Source: Sinonovacula constricta (lineage: Eukaryota > Mollusca > Bivalvia > Cardiida > Solecurtidae). From it: a stretch of 64,000 bases of DNA. Shown here one piece after another: positions 1-11,784 of the stretch. A program made the position numbers and the translations under genes. The notes beneath the pieces were generated by a model. It saw only the letters and a program-made list of their open reading frames with translations, was not told where the DNA came from and did not search any database. Each line of letters opens with the position of its first letter. Position 1 is the first letter of the stretch. The DNA lies in NCBI GenBank assembly GCA_007844125.1, contig CM017559.1, forward strand, positions 34,324,812-34,388,811, written 5' to 3'.

Positions 1-123
1 ACTGTGAATAAACTGTAGTGAAACTCAATAAAACTGTATAAGTTAATGCATATTCAATCTTGACTTGAATTGTACATAGCACACCGTCGTAACAAATACA
101 ATTTAAACAGATCATACATGCTC

Positions 124-398
124 ATGTGGTCAGGTGGTAGATCGTCGGCTTGCGATCCGCTAGCGTGGGTTCAAACCCCGACCGGGTCAAACCAAAGACT
201 TTAAAGTTAGTAGTAGTGGCTTCCCTCCTAACGCTCGGGGCTAAGGGGACAACATTACGCCTGGCTCGTCGGTGTCAGTATAATGGACCGGCCGCGTTCA
301 GTACCTGGTCACCTTATAAGTGCCCCTTTGCTATAATGAAAGAAATGTCGCTGCACAGTATCGGCAAAAATGCTGGCAAATCCGATCCCATTACATAC
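124..398 (+). repeat. tRNA-derived SINE, family A (copy 1)
   Basis: The head is tRNA-like: an A-box-like stretch (GGTCAGGTGGTAGATCGTCG) followed by a B box (GGTTCAAACCCC) near 169. The body then matches, along its length, the copies at 42.8 kb and 52.5 kb (both inverted) and a fragment at 56.5 kb; all end in the shared block ATCGGCAAAAATGC then GGCAAATCC. Family membership is direct observation from the internal copies; descent from a tRNA is inferred from the internal promoter boxes. The open frame through this element is not a gene. Confidence 0.8.
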
Positions 399-1720
399 AT
401 TTAAGTGACTGGTAATAATGTAGCATCAATGTAAATCACATTCTAATTTAACTGTGATTCTCACTAAAGTTAAGCAATAACCGTAATTCAATGCAGGAAT
501 GTGCCGCACTGCGCCTGAACAACATGGCGCCATCCATAGGACTTTTTCACAAACGATTACATAAAGACGTCGCGCATGACCCCGCCGGCAGTCACAGGTG
601 CTTGTGTAGATACCGGTCGAAATAAAAAAAAATATTTTAACACGTAAACCCTCTACATGTATGTTCAACTTTCTTGTAAACCTCTAGGTTGCATTTAAGC
701 TTCTCCCTTGACAGGAAGCTATGAAGCAGACAGCAACAGTATCTACGGATTCAGACATCGAACTTCAATTCAGATTTCAATACACCGAAACGTGTCTAAT
801 TCATCGACACATTAGATAAACTGAAACCAACGAAATGTATAAGAACATTATTGCATTGTGGACTGCGGAGATTCCCTCTTAATTCTGTTCCGCCAGCTTT
901 ATCTAACCCGCTTAACAAGGCATCCATTATGTATTAGTTTTAGAGGGATTCATCGTAATGTCTGATAGAAGGACAACGGTAATGAACAAAAGATGAGCTG
1001 GCGGACATGTTGAATGTCACGTTCTACATACATGTTAAACGACCAAGGAACGAGAGTCGCTTATGGCAGAATGTACGAAAAATTATAATATTGTCGTTTT
1101 ATTTTGTAAATTACTTCAACATCACTATTGGAATAAAAATGTCCATCTAACGCTTGGTAGGTTTTTGATAAAGAATACTCAAAAGAGGATAGAATTAAAT
1201 TTACGTATTATAATAAATTGGTTTTCCTTTTTTTAGATCATTAGCTTCATCATAACAACAGGTGCCACTGTATTACGCGGAGTCAGTATGTTTATCTGTG
1301 CGCTCTTTTAGATTTGTATGTCTTGTTTTTTTCGTGACGTCAGTGTTACAGATAAATAGAGGAACTGATATGAGTGTTCATTAGATATTGAATATATTAA
1401 ACGAATTGGATGAAATGATATGAAACGAGGCTCTAATGAACACGAATATTAGATTCTATTTATCAGATAACCAAATCGTCAGCTTTATTGTTTACAATGC
1501 ACCATCTTTTTATAGTATGAACAGTAGGCATGTGTAATTCGGTTTGGGAGAATCCGCACACAAAATAGTTTCACTCTTTACTTGACCATTTTCAATTAAA
1601 AGGGAAAAGATTCCTTCATAACATGAGAAAAATGTCATTATTTTTTATTAATTAAAAATGAAATTGTCATACAGATGCATAAAACGGCGACAACAGAGTG
1701 ATCAGAAAATGACATATAGA
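399..1720. other. non-coding AT-rich stretch with one old dispersed repeat
   Basis: No convincing exon. About 830-1030 is related to blocks at about 8,085-8,215 and 14,490-14,645, sharing a run like ATCTAAC.CGCTTAA, then GATAGAAGG and TAATGAACAAA. A palindromic CRE-type octamer TGACGTCA lies at 1335-1342. Confidence 0.5.
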
Positions 1721-1858
1721 GACTACCAGGTTAGTGTTGATATAGGTAAATGTTATTATGCGAGACTAAGAAAATCAGAAAGCAGGAGGAAACCTCTTGC
1801 TTTCTGATTTTCGGGCAGAGCATGACAGCATTTATCTATATAAACACTAACCTGGTAT
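1721..1858. repeat. foldback element / long hairpin
   Basis: The whole 138 bp is an imperfect palindrome. Outer arms 1723-1745 and about 1833-1857 pair (CTACCAGGTTAGTGTT with AACACTAACCTGGTA). The inner stem is almost perfect: GAAAATCAGAAAGCA at 1770-1784 pairs with TGCTTTCTGATTTTC at 1798-1812 and continues through GGAGG-AAA-CCTCT, leaving a loop of about 3 nt. A foldback MITE is the simplest reading; a transcribed small-RNA hairpin is the alternative. Confidence 0.7.
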
Positions 1859-2335
1859 TCGTTTTATTCCGCCATCAACATTTTTTTCAAATGGATAAAA
1901 AAGAGAAACATTTAAATTTAACGCTACTGCTCCTCCCCATCATGATCTGACATTCTAATTCAATACACGAAATTCATGCGCGTGCATATAGTAATTCTGC
2001 TGTAAGAAATAGTTCTATTTTACAATTAAAAAACAGGACAATAAACATGTATTTTTTTATTTTATTTGCACTATACCTAAGTTTGTAATTCAATTGAATA
2101 CAATAATAAGAATTAGTGGTTGGAAAATAACAACAACAAAAATCACACCCTCGTATAATGTTATGCATGTAGTGTGTAATGTCAAGGTCGTGTAACATTA
2201 AAGTTGCTACGCACATGGCATTAGGAACCGCGAATTACATTCGAGGTTTGTGGGTGTTTGTGAATGTAACAAACAAAGATTTTAATTGTTGGTGACATTG
2301 AAAAATTCTAAACATTGAATATAGCGCCATAAAAT
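1859..2335. other. non-coding, nothing recognised
   Basis: AT-rich sequence with only short random open frames. No repeat family, splice-bounded exon or promoter-like motif was recognised here. Confidence 0.4.
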
Positions 2336-2339
2336 CGCG

Positions 2340-2890
2340 AAGATAGTTTTTTTTTTCGACAGGGTGACTTGCGAAATTTGGAGAAATGTTGCGATTGTAA
2401 GTGGTCAGCTGGTGTTCATGTTTAAGTCTGGAATCTGTGATTTGTTAGCACATTTTTTTTTTTAGATTTGTGCAGTCAGCTGTGTTTGGTTCAACTAAAT
2501 ATTGAGCTCTATCTAAACCATTTGAATTTTCATCATGTAACGACATTTGATCATCAGGGTCTGTCCTCAGATTAGGAAGCTGATTGCTGCTTTCTGAGAC
2601 AGTCACAGATTCAAGATCTATTTCCTTCTCAAAAATTTTGGGATTAAAGCCAATTTTTGCCTCGAAATCCTCATAGCTTTCTTTACAACACTGCTTATGT
2701 TTTCACACGATTTTTCACCACATTCTTTCAATTTACACCAAATAACATCAAAACAGCAGGGACTGACATAATCTGACATTCTGACAGTTGTTTTCATTTT
2801 TGCAGACTTCAAATTCGTACTTTTATTGATTTTATTACTATTCCTAAACAGTTTTAATGATGTGCCAGTATTGCATTTTGTTTCAGATTT
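2340..2890 (-). pseudogene. decayed coding relic, function unknown
   Basis: Read on the minus strand, two frames carry protein-like sequence end to end. The first (about 2890 down to 2690) includes MKTTVRMSDYVSPCCFDVIW and a Cys-rich stretch KLKECGEKSCENISS. The second (about 2695 down to the stop at 2455-2457) begins ESYEDFEAKIGFNPKIFEKE, is acidic and Ser-rich, and ends at a TAA. Beyond that stop the same frame stays open and protein-like to about 2340. One frameshift and one stop are needed to join the pieces, so I read it as a dead gene or retrocopy fragment. I do not recognise the family. An intron at the frameshift is possible but I see no good splice pair. Confidence 0.4.
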
Positions 2891-3000
2891 TTGAATTGTA
2901 AATGTATATATTTTGATTAATAAAACTTTTATAATCTTTTTTGTTTACAAATTTTCTATATGACTGTTAAATAAAACTTCTAAAGTTCGCGATGAACTGT

Positions 3001-3085
3001 CCGTGTAGCTCTGTCGGTTAAGAGGCCGCTACTTACATTTTCAATCCTGCAGGACAGAGATTGAAACCGCACTTTTCCCTTTTTA
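3001..3085 (+). repeat. possible degenerate tRNA-like SINE head
   Basis: TAGCTCTGTCGG resembles a pol III A box and GAGATTGAAACCGC, about 50 bases later, a weak B box, followed by a T run. No second copy of the body was found in the window, so this is weak. Confidence 0.3.
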
Positions 3086-3325
3086 ATGGCCTCGTTTGCT
3101 CTATTTAACCAATCTTTATATTCTGGACATTTTTGGGGTGATCACAAGCATAAATATGCAAGAAGAGAGTTTCGTTCACGTAAACATTCCTGATCGTTCG
3201 TCAAAAAAGTAGTCCAGCTTAGATCAGGTGCACGAATATCGGTTGATAAAGCTCATCTTTATAACACGGGTTATATCAAACGATAAATACAGAGATGTTG
3301 GGATAAATACACCACACATACGTAA

Positions 3326-3352
3326 TGACGTCAAAATATGACAATGACGTCA
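3326..3352. promoter_or_regulatory. paired CRE-like palindromes
   Basis: Two exact TGACGTCA octamers, at 3326-3333 and 3345-3352, start 19 bp apart. This is the consensus site of CREB/ATF bZIP factors. No gene start is recognisable nearby, so a regulatory role is inference only. Confidence 0.3.
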
Positions 3353-3974
3353 CACTTCGATAACTAACTAGTGTGTTACCCAAAATAACACATGAGTGTT
3401 ACCTCACGCTTGCACGGTAGGTTACATGTATGTGATAAATGTCTTTATTTCCTTCGCAAAGTAAATACTGATACATATAGTCAACATATTTACAATGGCG
3501 TACATAAGCAAAAAGTGTAGCATAAATATCTCATGAATACAACAAACATGTACTTACATATGCAATATATATCCACAATGTGGTGCATACAAGAACACGA
3601 GGGCTTATCTGTTTAAAAACAATGATGGAAAACAGTTTTCCCCTTTTTTCAAAATAAAAAAAAAGTTTGCAACGCTTTAATTTTAGTAGAATGTTTCCAA
3701 AGAAAGCTCAATCGTTACCAACTGACTAATGCAAAAGGGAGTGACAATATTTATGTTAGAACAAGTAAATCTGCATCTGTATCTATTTTCCAATCAATAA
3801 ATCTTAAACCATCATTCAAAACTGTTAAAGCAGTCCCTTTTAATCGATAAATGAGAAATATTTGCATTGAACTTGGCAATAAACCTGAATCATTCAGCGT
3901 CATATTAGCTCTTATTGCCGTTAGTGAACTTATTGTTTATTACTCTAAATAGCTAACTATATTTCTAAAAATCT

Positions 3975-4220
3975 GCTAAGGCGGTAACTGCTGGTTTTTC
4001 TTTTTGTGTTTTATGTCTCGTAGCTGTATTTTTGTCACTTTTACATTTAACTTGTTTGCCTTTGTATTTGTGATAATTTTGATGGCACCTTTTTTATTTG
4101 CCTATTGATCACAGATTTGTTCTTACTTTTACATTTGGCTCTAATGTGAATACTTTTGTCCTAAGCCTTTTCAAAATTTTGATATATGATGCAATGCTCA
4201 TAGGACTTTGTCATATATTC
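3975..4220 (-). repeat. dispersed repeat family C (copy 1, diverged)
   Basis: It ends in GCAATGCTCATAGGACTTTG, the conserved end of family C, and starts with GGCGGTAACTGCTGG, matching the other end of the copy at 8.8 kb. It is diverged in the middle. The family has seven recognisable copies in this window. Confidence 0.7.
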
Positions 4221-4779
4221 ATATTGATCCGCTTGTGTTAGTTGCAATGGCCTGGGTTAATCTCGGTTTAAATATCTGTGGTAATTCTTACAGGATCTTT
4301 GCTTATATGCCTACTAAATTATCTTCTTTATCTACTAAAAGTAAAAACACATTATAAAAATTCTTTCTGACTCAACACATTTAGAATTATCACATGTATT
4401 ATGCAATTTCTTACCCAACCTAAAGATAGTACTATAATATAGCACATATCATATGACATTCAACGCGTTTTTACATGATTGTATGTTAACAGTAAAATGT
4501 ATATTTTGTTATACACATACATGTTTTACTAATTCAAAGGTGTTTAAACTATTGATATATAAGATAGATCCAAAAAAATGACAAGATTTTTGTAAGTAGC
4601 TTAAATAGTAGCAACGGATGCAAAAATACACACAAAAAATACACACTCATCGACTTTTCGTAGGCATTACCTTTCTCGACCTAAACATTGCGAAATAGAT
4701 TAAATTAACATACATATTACCATTTAATAGTGCGGCATAAAATAAATAATTATATTAAGAGTCTTATGCTTGTGATGTA

Positions 4780-5150
4780 CATAACTGACTTTTATATGAA
4801 ACTTAACAGCTTTTATGAGGTATTTTAAATATCAAAACTATATTTGATAGTTTAAAAGGTAAATAAAAATACAACCATAAAAGATACTCTGTTCATTTTG
4901 TTTAAGGATGAGCCAATAACTTTATTTATTTTTGTGTATTCATTCTTTGTGTTTTTATCAATTTTTTAAAAAATATTGTATTCTAAAATAGGAATTTAAA
5001 GAGTTTTCCATTTGTGTATAGCTTTTAATTTTTGAACAAAAAAGAAAGAAATTACACGAAAATAAAATATACGCTTTTATACAATTCATCTGAAAATCCC
5101 ATAAAAAAGTTGCCATCAAAGATGGCTACCAAGATAAGGTATCTTCGCTG
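4780..5150. repeat. dispersed repeat family H (copy 1)
   Basis: The block matches 61,918-62,225 over about 300 bp with many small indels; shared pieces include TATTTTAAATATCAAAACT, TTTGTTTAAGGATGA and ATCAAAGATGGCT.CCAAGAT. The last motif occurs inverted at 61,818-61,833 near the other copy, hinting that the full element has inverted ends. No coding capacity is seen. Confidence 0.65.
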
Positions 5151-5354
5151 ATGTGGGAACTACCTCTTCAAAATCGAAATTATGACGATACATGTGCTAG
5201 GATTGATTGTTTTGCAGAAAACAAACTTGACATCCCGACATTTAAAAAAAGCATAGCTGATGGAGTGCTAATTCCATTAAATAAACACCATACAAATACG
5301 ATGCTAATTGGACAATACATTATTAATCCGTGTTCTCCAGAGACATGCAAATGA

Positions 5355-6630
5355 GAACGGCAACGTTGTCAATCATTCCGTAGTTTTTAGTGATAGTAAT
5401 TAATTTTGATATGGGAATTTCGCAGGACTCGTTTAAATTATCGTTCATCTATATATGTCTTAAAATGGTGAACTAAGATCGAGTCTACTAATATTTATCT
5501 TTAAATCCATACTACGTACATACTAATAATTCGGAAGAAATATAATTCTAAACAAGATCATAACAAAGGTTTATGTTGAGAGTAGCATATGTAATCTATT
5601 TATTTTTATTAATAAATGTAATACTTTTGTTATAAGTAAAACAAAATCGTTACTTTCAAATATTGGGTAAAGTTTCAGGTAAAGGCCATGTGAACGACAA
5701 AAGACAACTTATCACACTATGTCAGCTTGGTCAACAATACGAAAATGGGTAGTTAAAGTAAAAGGAACAGCTATCCTATTGCAATTAAATAGTCCCGATT
5801 TATGCCGTGCCCTATGGTTTATTTTATCATGCCTTCTTTGTTTATAGAGGTACATGTACATGTAACATACTAATATGTAGTGTTTAAAGGAAAGTTGTAT
5901 GACAATATTGTGTTGGTCGATGATATAATAAACAATGTAAATCATGCTTGTACCAATACCTTGTGGCGATGACGGTAGAGCTGTGGTAGACATAAAATGT
6001 CCCGGATAAACATCATACAATTAAAGAAATCGTTACGCCTATGTCATTTATCCTATCTTGTATCACAGGCAAGCATATGTACAGATCCTAACTTTACAGA
6101 CATATACGTTTTCTAGTATAATTGTTCTTAAAAAAAGTTCATTCAAAGGGTAAGACAAAATCATTTTTTGGTAATCATGATTTATAACGGCTTAACTGTG
6201 AACATATATGTCAATAAATCTGAATCCATTATTGTTATATTGTATTTGAAACTAATGAAATTTTAATAAGCTCTTGATATGTCAAATGTATGTTTATATT
6301 CTATGATAACACGTGCAAACCCTTCGTTAATTGATTAAATGTTATTGTTTGTGTAATAGTATTTAAGTCAAAAATAAAAATACTTTCTCATGTTGAAATG
6401 ATATAGCGAATCATTAAATATTATATTTATCAGTGAATAGAACCCAACATGAGCGCTTTATAGCTTCAACATTGCAATAGGCCATAATGACATACTACAA
6501 AAACAAACAATGCGGCTTATTTATAATAATTTTGTCAAAACAGTCAAATCATGTATATTAATTTAAGCACATTTTTTTTCCAAACAGTTTACATAAACAG
6601 AAATTGTTTTTATTCCAACGTGTGTTATCG
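5355..6630. other. non-coding AT-rich stretch
   Basis: Nothing recognised beyond random short open frames. Confidence 0.4.
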
Positions 6631-6645
6631 ATTAGTCAATGCATT

Positions 6646-6677
6646 CCCCCCCCCCCCACACACACACACACACACAT
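6646..6677. repeat. poly-C followed by (CA)n microsatellite
   Basis: A run of about ten C residues leads directly into about ten CA dinucleotides. Confidence 0.9.
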
Positions 6678-6782
6678 ACACCATTGCATATTGAATAACG
6701 TTATGCTCAAAACGATTTTTTTCTCCTTATAAAAAGAATGTTTAAACTGACGCAATTCTTTCGTGCATGAAATTTCTTACTT

Positions 6783-7030
6783 AAATATGTATCCACCATG
6801 CTGCAACAAGAAGAAAAAATAAGAGTACAGGAGTACACAAGGCATCTATTTGTAGAACCAACAACAAAAGAACAAAAGAAATTTATCGATAGAACTCACA
6901 AATATCCATTCATAGAACTTACGTTTTTCTACCTATGTAAACAGATAAAAATGCACATTTTCGATGTTCAAATAGTGAACACCAGGTTATGTAGATTCAG
7001 TTTAACGTGTCTACTATGTGTAATAGTTTG
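6783..7030. repeat. dispersed repeat family I (copy 1)
   Basis: Aligns to 10,452-10,620 through CCACCATGC, AACAA-rich spacers, TTCTACCT.TGTA.ACA and TTTCGATGTTCA-type blocks. The 84-codon open frame starting at 6798 is disrupted in the sister copy, so I do not call it a gene. Confidence 0.5.
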
Positions 7031-7889
7031 TAATATTCATCTAACATTTTAAAGCCTTTTACGTTTCTTAAATATTTGTAAACAGTGTTTTTATTTCTAT
7101 TCCTTACTTAGACCGATTACCGTTTTCTTAAAAAAAAAAAAAAGCTTATTTCGTAGACGTGTCTCATGATAATTAGGATTATTGTAATGATAGTAAGCAT
7201 ATGATATTTTTCATGGTTGTTGCGTTTGGCGATAATTGTGATATTGATTATCTTTTGACAACAGGATGAATGTCAAACAGTATCACAAGCCCTATTTCGA
7301 TTCCAGACAGTGAGTCAGCCTCATATTAACTAATGAATTAGATTAGCAAAGCCTATGCCAAACTCATCAATGAATACTGCTTATCTTCTTTTAAAATCAG
7401 CGGACGCCTTTATATAACTAACACACATCTGAAATTATTGCATTTAATTAAATGGAGATATACTAGCACAGTTAACATTTAGGGGCGATTGATTTCAGCG
7501 TATGATTTTTGCTATAAAACATAAAAATGATTCAGATGTCTTGCGCTTCAATATACCGAAAAGTTGTCATTCAATCCAACGCTTCATTAACTTCCGTTAG
7601 AAATTGACAAATAAAACTGGGTCACGTCCCTCATTATGAAAGGATGCATGTAAATGTTTTTGCAAAGGTTTCTGAGTTTACATGCATATAATGGCTCACA
7701 TATTTAAAAGCTACTTCAAGATGTGAATCTGTGTGGTAGTAAAACCGTGTTTGAATACGATTTTGAGAAAAACAAACATGTAGTTGCATGGTTTAATTTT
7801 ATCCGTAGGGGCATGTGTTGTTAAGCTTCCGATACCTCACATGTATGTTTTTTACAGCTTTTCGGCTATAACTTAAAACATAGAAAGAT

Positions 7890-8215
7890 CGATAGATAAA
7901 TGAATTAAACTGAAGCCCGAATTTAATTCATCTAGCCACGCAGATCCTTCGCTGTCGGGTAGGATTTTCGGGAATTATTAAACATATATAGTTCAATAGA
8001 TGAACTGAAGCCAAAAATAAATCACCAAACCACGCTGACTGTTCCCTGTCCGATGAGATGCTTTTTTTCGGGAATTATTCATGTACCCGTCTCTCTTAGC
8101 ATCGTTTAACACGCTTAATGTGATGTCTAATGATGCTTAGTTGACCGGGGATTTTACCTGTTATCCGATTGCATGTTATAATGAGCCAATGACAAATTCC
8201 AACTCATGTTCCAAA
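7890..8215. repeat. diverged tandem duplication plus old repeat block J
   Basis: Two neighbouring blocks of about 110 bp share AACTGAAGCC, CCACGC and TTTTCGGGAATTATT (7,905-7,980 and 8,000-8,080). The sequence after them, together with 8,640-8,790, resembles 14,490-14,645 plus 14,920-15,065, in the same order and spacing class. Confidence 0.5.
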
Positions 8216-8640
8216 ATTATTGGCAACAATACAATGTATAACAAGTACCTTGTAGCGGTTATCTTTCAAAATTCTTCATAGGATTTGCTTTGATTTCATC
8301 GTTTACGAACTCATTATTATAGCCCTGTTTGTTTTTATGACAAATGACAGAGCTTGATAATATTTATTTTTTTAAATGTAAGAGATATAATACAAAGTCT
8401 TAATCTGCAACAATGTATTTTTCTTAGAAACATCAACAAAAACAATAAAAACATCAACAACAATAAAGCAACATCGTATGGTGTGTTTGGCCTTGTTATT
8501 AAATGTTGTTCGTGTCGTGTAATCAATGTGATAAACTCATGAATAAAGACATACAACCACTGACAGTATCTTGGATTCATGGGAATTTACAATGTAACAA
8601 TTGTATTTTTTCGCCATATTTCGAATTTAAAAAAGCCAAA
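8216..8640. other. non-coding, nothing recognised
   Basis: AT-rich spacer within the 8.0-8.8 kb block that is related to 14.4-15.1 kb. No gene or repeat head was recognised in this part. Confidence 0.35.
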
Positions 8641-8785
8641 ACACAATTTTATTACAGTGCTTGTTAGTCGAGAAATGTGAAATAATTACATGTTACTTGG
8701 CAACAAAATATACATTAATCACCTGCTTGATTGGCCGTTATTTCCTTCGAAGAACGTGTATTTCTTTTGTTGACGCATGTCTGAA

Positions 8786-9002
8786 AACGTGTTAGAGCTC
8801 TGTAAAACCGGTTTAAGCACCCCAGTCGGTCCATATTGCCGACTGACCGTTCCAAGGCGGTAACTGTCGGGTTTGCTCTTTTCTCTAAATGACTCATCGC
8901 AAATTGGTTCTTACTTTTCGCTTGGCTTGCATGTGAAATATCTTTGTTCTGTGCCTTTTCGGAGTTTGGTATTTGTTGCAATGCTCATAGGACTTTGTCA
9001 TA
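8786..9002 (-). repeat. dispersed repeat family C (copy 2)
   Basis: One of the best preserved copies. In family orientation it begins ATGACAAAGTCCTATGAGCA and ends with a hairpin CAGTCGG-loop-CCGACTG, then GTGCTTAAACCGGTTTTACA and GAGCTCTAAC. The open frame through it arises from the repeat and is not a gene. Confidence 0.8.
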
Positions 9003-9647
9003 TATTAATATTAATATAACAAAGGAAAATACAGGTTGTAACTCATGTTACAAAAGCAGAGACTTCGTAATGTAAGCGTGATGAATAAATTTACATATTT
9101 CAATTTAAATTGGACTTTAATTTTATTCTCTATTGTATTCAATTTAACGTATATATTTATCTTTCAAATAGACAAGCACTTGTAACTTGGGCCACTGTAT
9201 CGTAATTTATTTATCAATAAAGAGTCATGATTCTTACCAACAAAGTGAATTATTTGTGTCTTTGCTTACAGTATGCAAACCGGATGAATTGCAAATTAAC
9301 ACAAAATTCTTGGTCGGTTTGTATCGTTTCGACACTCAAATGAAACACTGTTTATACCAATCTATTAAGACAAACCTTTGGAGTACAAATCGTTAACATA
9401 TTGTTAAACTACCGTTCACGTTCCGTATAACACAACACAAGCAATTTTTGCGTCGTCTATTCTGTTACAAAACACATGCGAAAACAGGCATGAGTGGTGA
9501 TGAGTGAATACAATAACACTTCACTATGGTCACTTACTCAGCTCAGAGACACATGCAAGAATACGACAAAAATCTAAATATTTTATATCATAAAACCAAC
9601 ACCATATGGCATGTACAAATACATGTTGTTACAATTCATTTCCTAAG

Positions 9648-9664
9648 TATATATATATATATAT
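9648..9664. repeat. short (TA)n microsatellite
   Basis: About eight TA dinucleotides. Confidence 0.8.
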
Positions 9665-9830
9665 TATGTTCATACTTCTTTCTTCTAGAGGCCAACGACT
9701 GATTTTTAAAATTCTAGATTATTAATTTTAGACATTATTGTTAAAGAATGCTACACTTAAAACCTGTACTTAACTCTGAGAGGATGTTCTTAAATAATAT
9801 TTGGATAAAACGAGTTTGCAATGCAAGGAA

Positions 9831-10038
9831 ATATGACAAAGTCATACGAACATTGCAACATATATCAAAATCTAAAAAGGCACAGGGCAAAAGTATTCCC
9901 ATGGAAGCCAAATGTAAAAGTAAGAACAAATCTGTGACGATTCATTTAACAAAAAGAGCAAACGCGCAATGGTTCCGGTCAGCTGTAAATGTGGACCAAT
10001 TGGGATACTTAAACCAGTTTCAAAGAGCTCTAACTTCC
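9831..10038 (+). repeat. dispersed repeat family C (copy 3)
   Basis: Starts TATGACAAAGTCATACGAAC and ends CAAAGAGCTCTAACTTCC. The terminal hairpin is degraded in this copy (CGGTCAGCTG...GACCAATTG). Confidence 0.75.
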
Positions 10039-10451
10039 ACAGCCTGAGGGGTCTCTCAAATGCAAGATAAAAAGAAAACCGATCTATTTGAAAAGAAAAA
10101 CGTCCAAGCGCTGACGTTTGCTTTGATAAGTCATGACAAAAGTTGTGGGTCATTGAAAAATAAACCCACAATACATTTGTATTTAGAAGAGAAATTGAAT
10201 ATCCACCAAACCTGAAATTGCGACGGTAATGAACTTTGTGAACAGTTGATCATCATAGCTCAAAAGAACTTTTTTTTTTACTTATGATATTGTCTATGAG
10301 GTCTTTTTTTAGTAGAAACTGAAAAACATCAATTGTGGAAGGAATTACATTCATGTTACGAAACACTTCTTTTCAATCTACGTTTCTACGTCAACATTTT
10401 AACGAAATATTAGCCTTAAATATTACCACTAACTCACAATTATTGTTATTT

Positions 10452-10620
10452 CCGTATAAATATGCACCCACCATGCACCAACTTACTAACAACAATAATA
10501 CAAAACGAGTCTATTTATAGTAACCAACTTTCTTCTACCTGTGTAGACAAAACACACCACAGGTTCCGATGTTCACATTGTTAGAATAAGACAACGCAGA
10601 TTTAATAGTGTGTGTAAATA
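10452..10620. repeat. dispersed repeat family I (copy 2)
   Basis: Sister of 6,783-7,030: shared CACCCACCATGC-like start, then CTTTCTTCTACCTGTGTAGA and GATGTTCACATTGTTAGAA. Confidence 0.5.
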
Positions 10621-10639
10621 TGCGTGGATATATATTAGA

Positions 10640-11560
10640 ATGTAATTTGGAGATGACGATGATTACGAAGGGATGTTGCTGTTCAAAATATGCTTTTGCC
10701 GCTATAGCTGCTGCTGAGGATGATACACCCTTTTCATATTTATAGAACTCTTATTGCAACCTCTAGCATATAAATACATAAAGTTTGAAAACCTAAACAG
10801 ACTCCACTTTTGCCAAAATCAATATCCTCATGCCGTCACACAGTCAAATAAGTTGGTATACAGATATCATATTTCTTGTACATCTTGTACATGTACACAC
10901 AATTAAGCATAGTCCATTTGTCGGTACAGTAGTGTCCCATACACCAGTTCTAATTGAATTTCCTTAAAATGCTAGAAAAGAACAGCAACTAAGGCATGTT
11001 TCATGGGAAACATTTTATAAACAGGCTCAGAAACTGATAGCTCGGTCTTTGATTTAATTATTATACTCTATGTGGCAGTTTTGCCTCGCATGTTCAATAT
11101 ATATATTGCAGGGAGAAAGTTGATGTGGTCAAATAAATTGTACCTTTCATTTCTTCTAATTTAATTGTGGCTTTACTTGCCAAAGGAAATTTGAAGAAAG
11201 CGTGTTTCGAATGCAGGATAGTAATGTTTATTTTATGTATATACATATTAAATATAATTAAATCACCGGTCATTTATGGGTCTAGAAAGTGAGTTCTAGA
11301 CAGTTAATGTAAAGAAGAAAGTTCTATTTTGCCATATTTTGCTTAAGATAAGTAAGCATTCAATGTTTTTAAGAACAACAATCTTTTTTAATTCAAAGTT
11401 TTAATTCAAAGTTATACATCAGACTATGGATGGCCGGGCATATGGACTCTCCCCCTTATTTAGTAAACTGCCTTGACGTATATGTATGTTTATAGCAAAC
11501 GCTTATTATTCCCCATGGTAATATTTCATGCACATCTACGTTAGTTAGTTCTGTTTTTTG
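10640..11560. other. non-coding, nothing recognised
   Basis: AT-rich. It contains a 16-mer TACAGTAGTGTCCCAT (near 10,926) that recurs near 27,956, too short to define a repeat. Confidence 0.35.
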
Positions 11561-11567
11561 TTACAGT

Positions 11568-11780
11568 TATGGTCATATTGACAACGGCCAGCTATTTATT
11601 GGTGGAGAAGGACTCCAGATTTATGTCTGGGTAGAACCACCGGCGTATCACAGTTTATATCTGCGTTGGATCACATTGTCAAATGCTGAAAATGAGCGTG
11701 GATCGTTAAAATATCTTAACGTGTGTTTGGGGTTTTACTGGGAATTATACGCCATTACACAAGCCGACCAGTGTTGATAC
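11568..11780 (+). repeat. SINE-like fragment
   Basis: The stretch GGTGGAGAAGGACTCCAGAT...GTAGAACCACCGG has the look of the 'ggtggaggaagc...accacc' block found in many mollusc SINEs (recalled, not searched). It lies behind a splice-acceptor-like TTTTTTGTTACAG and stays open for about 70 codons, so a real exon was considered first; the repeat reading is preferred. Confidence 0.35.
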
Positions 11781-11784
11781 TTTC

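Noticed and set aside
150..404. 84-codon open frame
   Set aside because: It lies inside SINE A and is interrupted or shifted in the sister copies.
7265..7309. A 45-bp segment starting GATGA between TTTTGACAACAG and GTGAGT, like an extra nAChR exon 3
   Set aside because: Length and splice sites fit, but the encoded DECQTVSQALFRFQT shares only about three positions with exon 3 and lacks the conserved Trp and TTN.
11568..11780. Possible exon with acceptor and 70 open codons
   Set aside because: Resembles a block common in mollusc SINEs and has no family match as protein.
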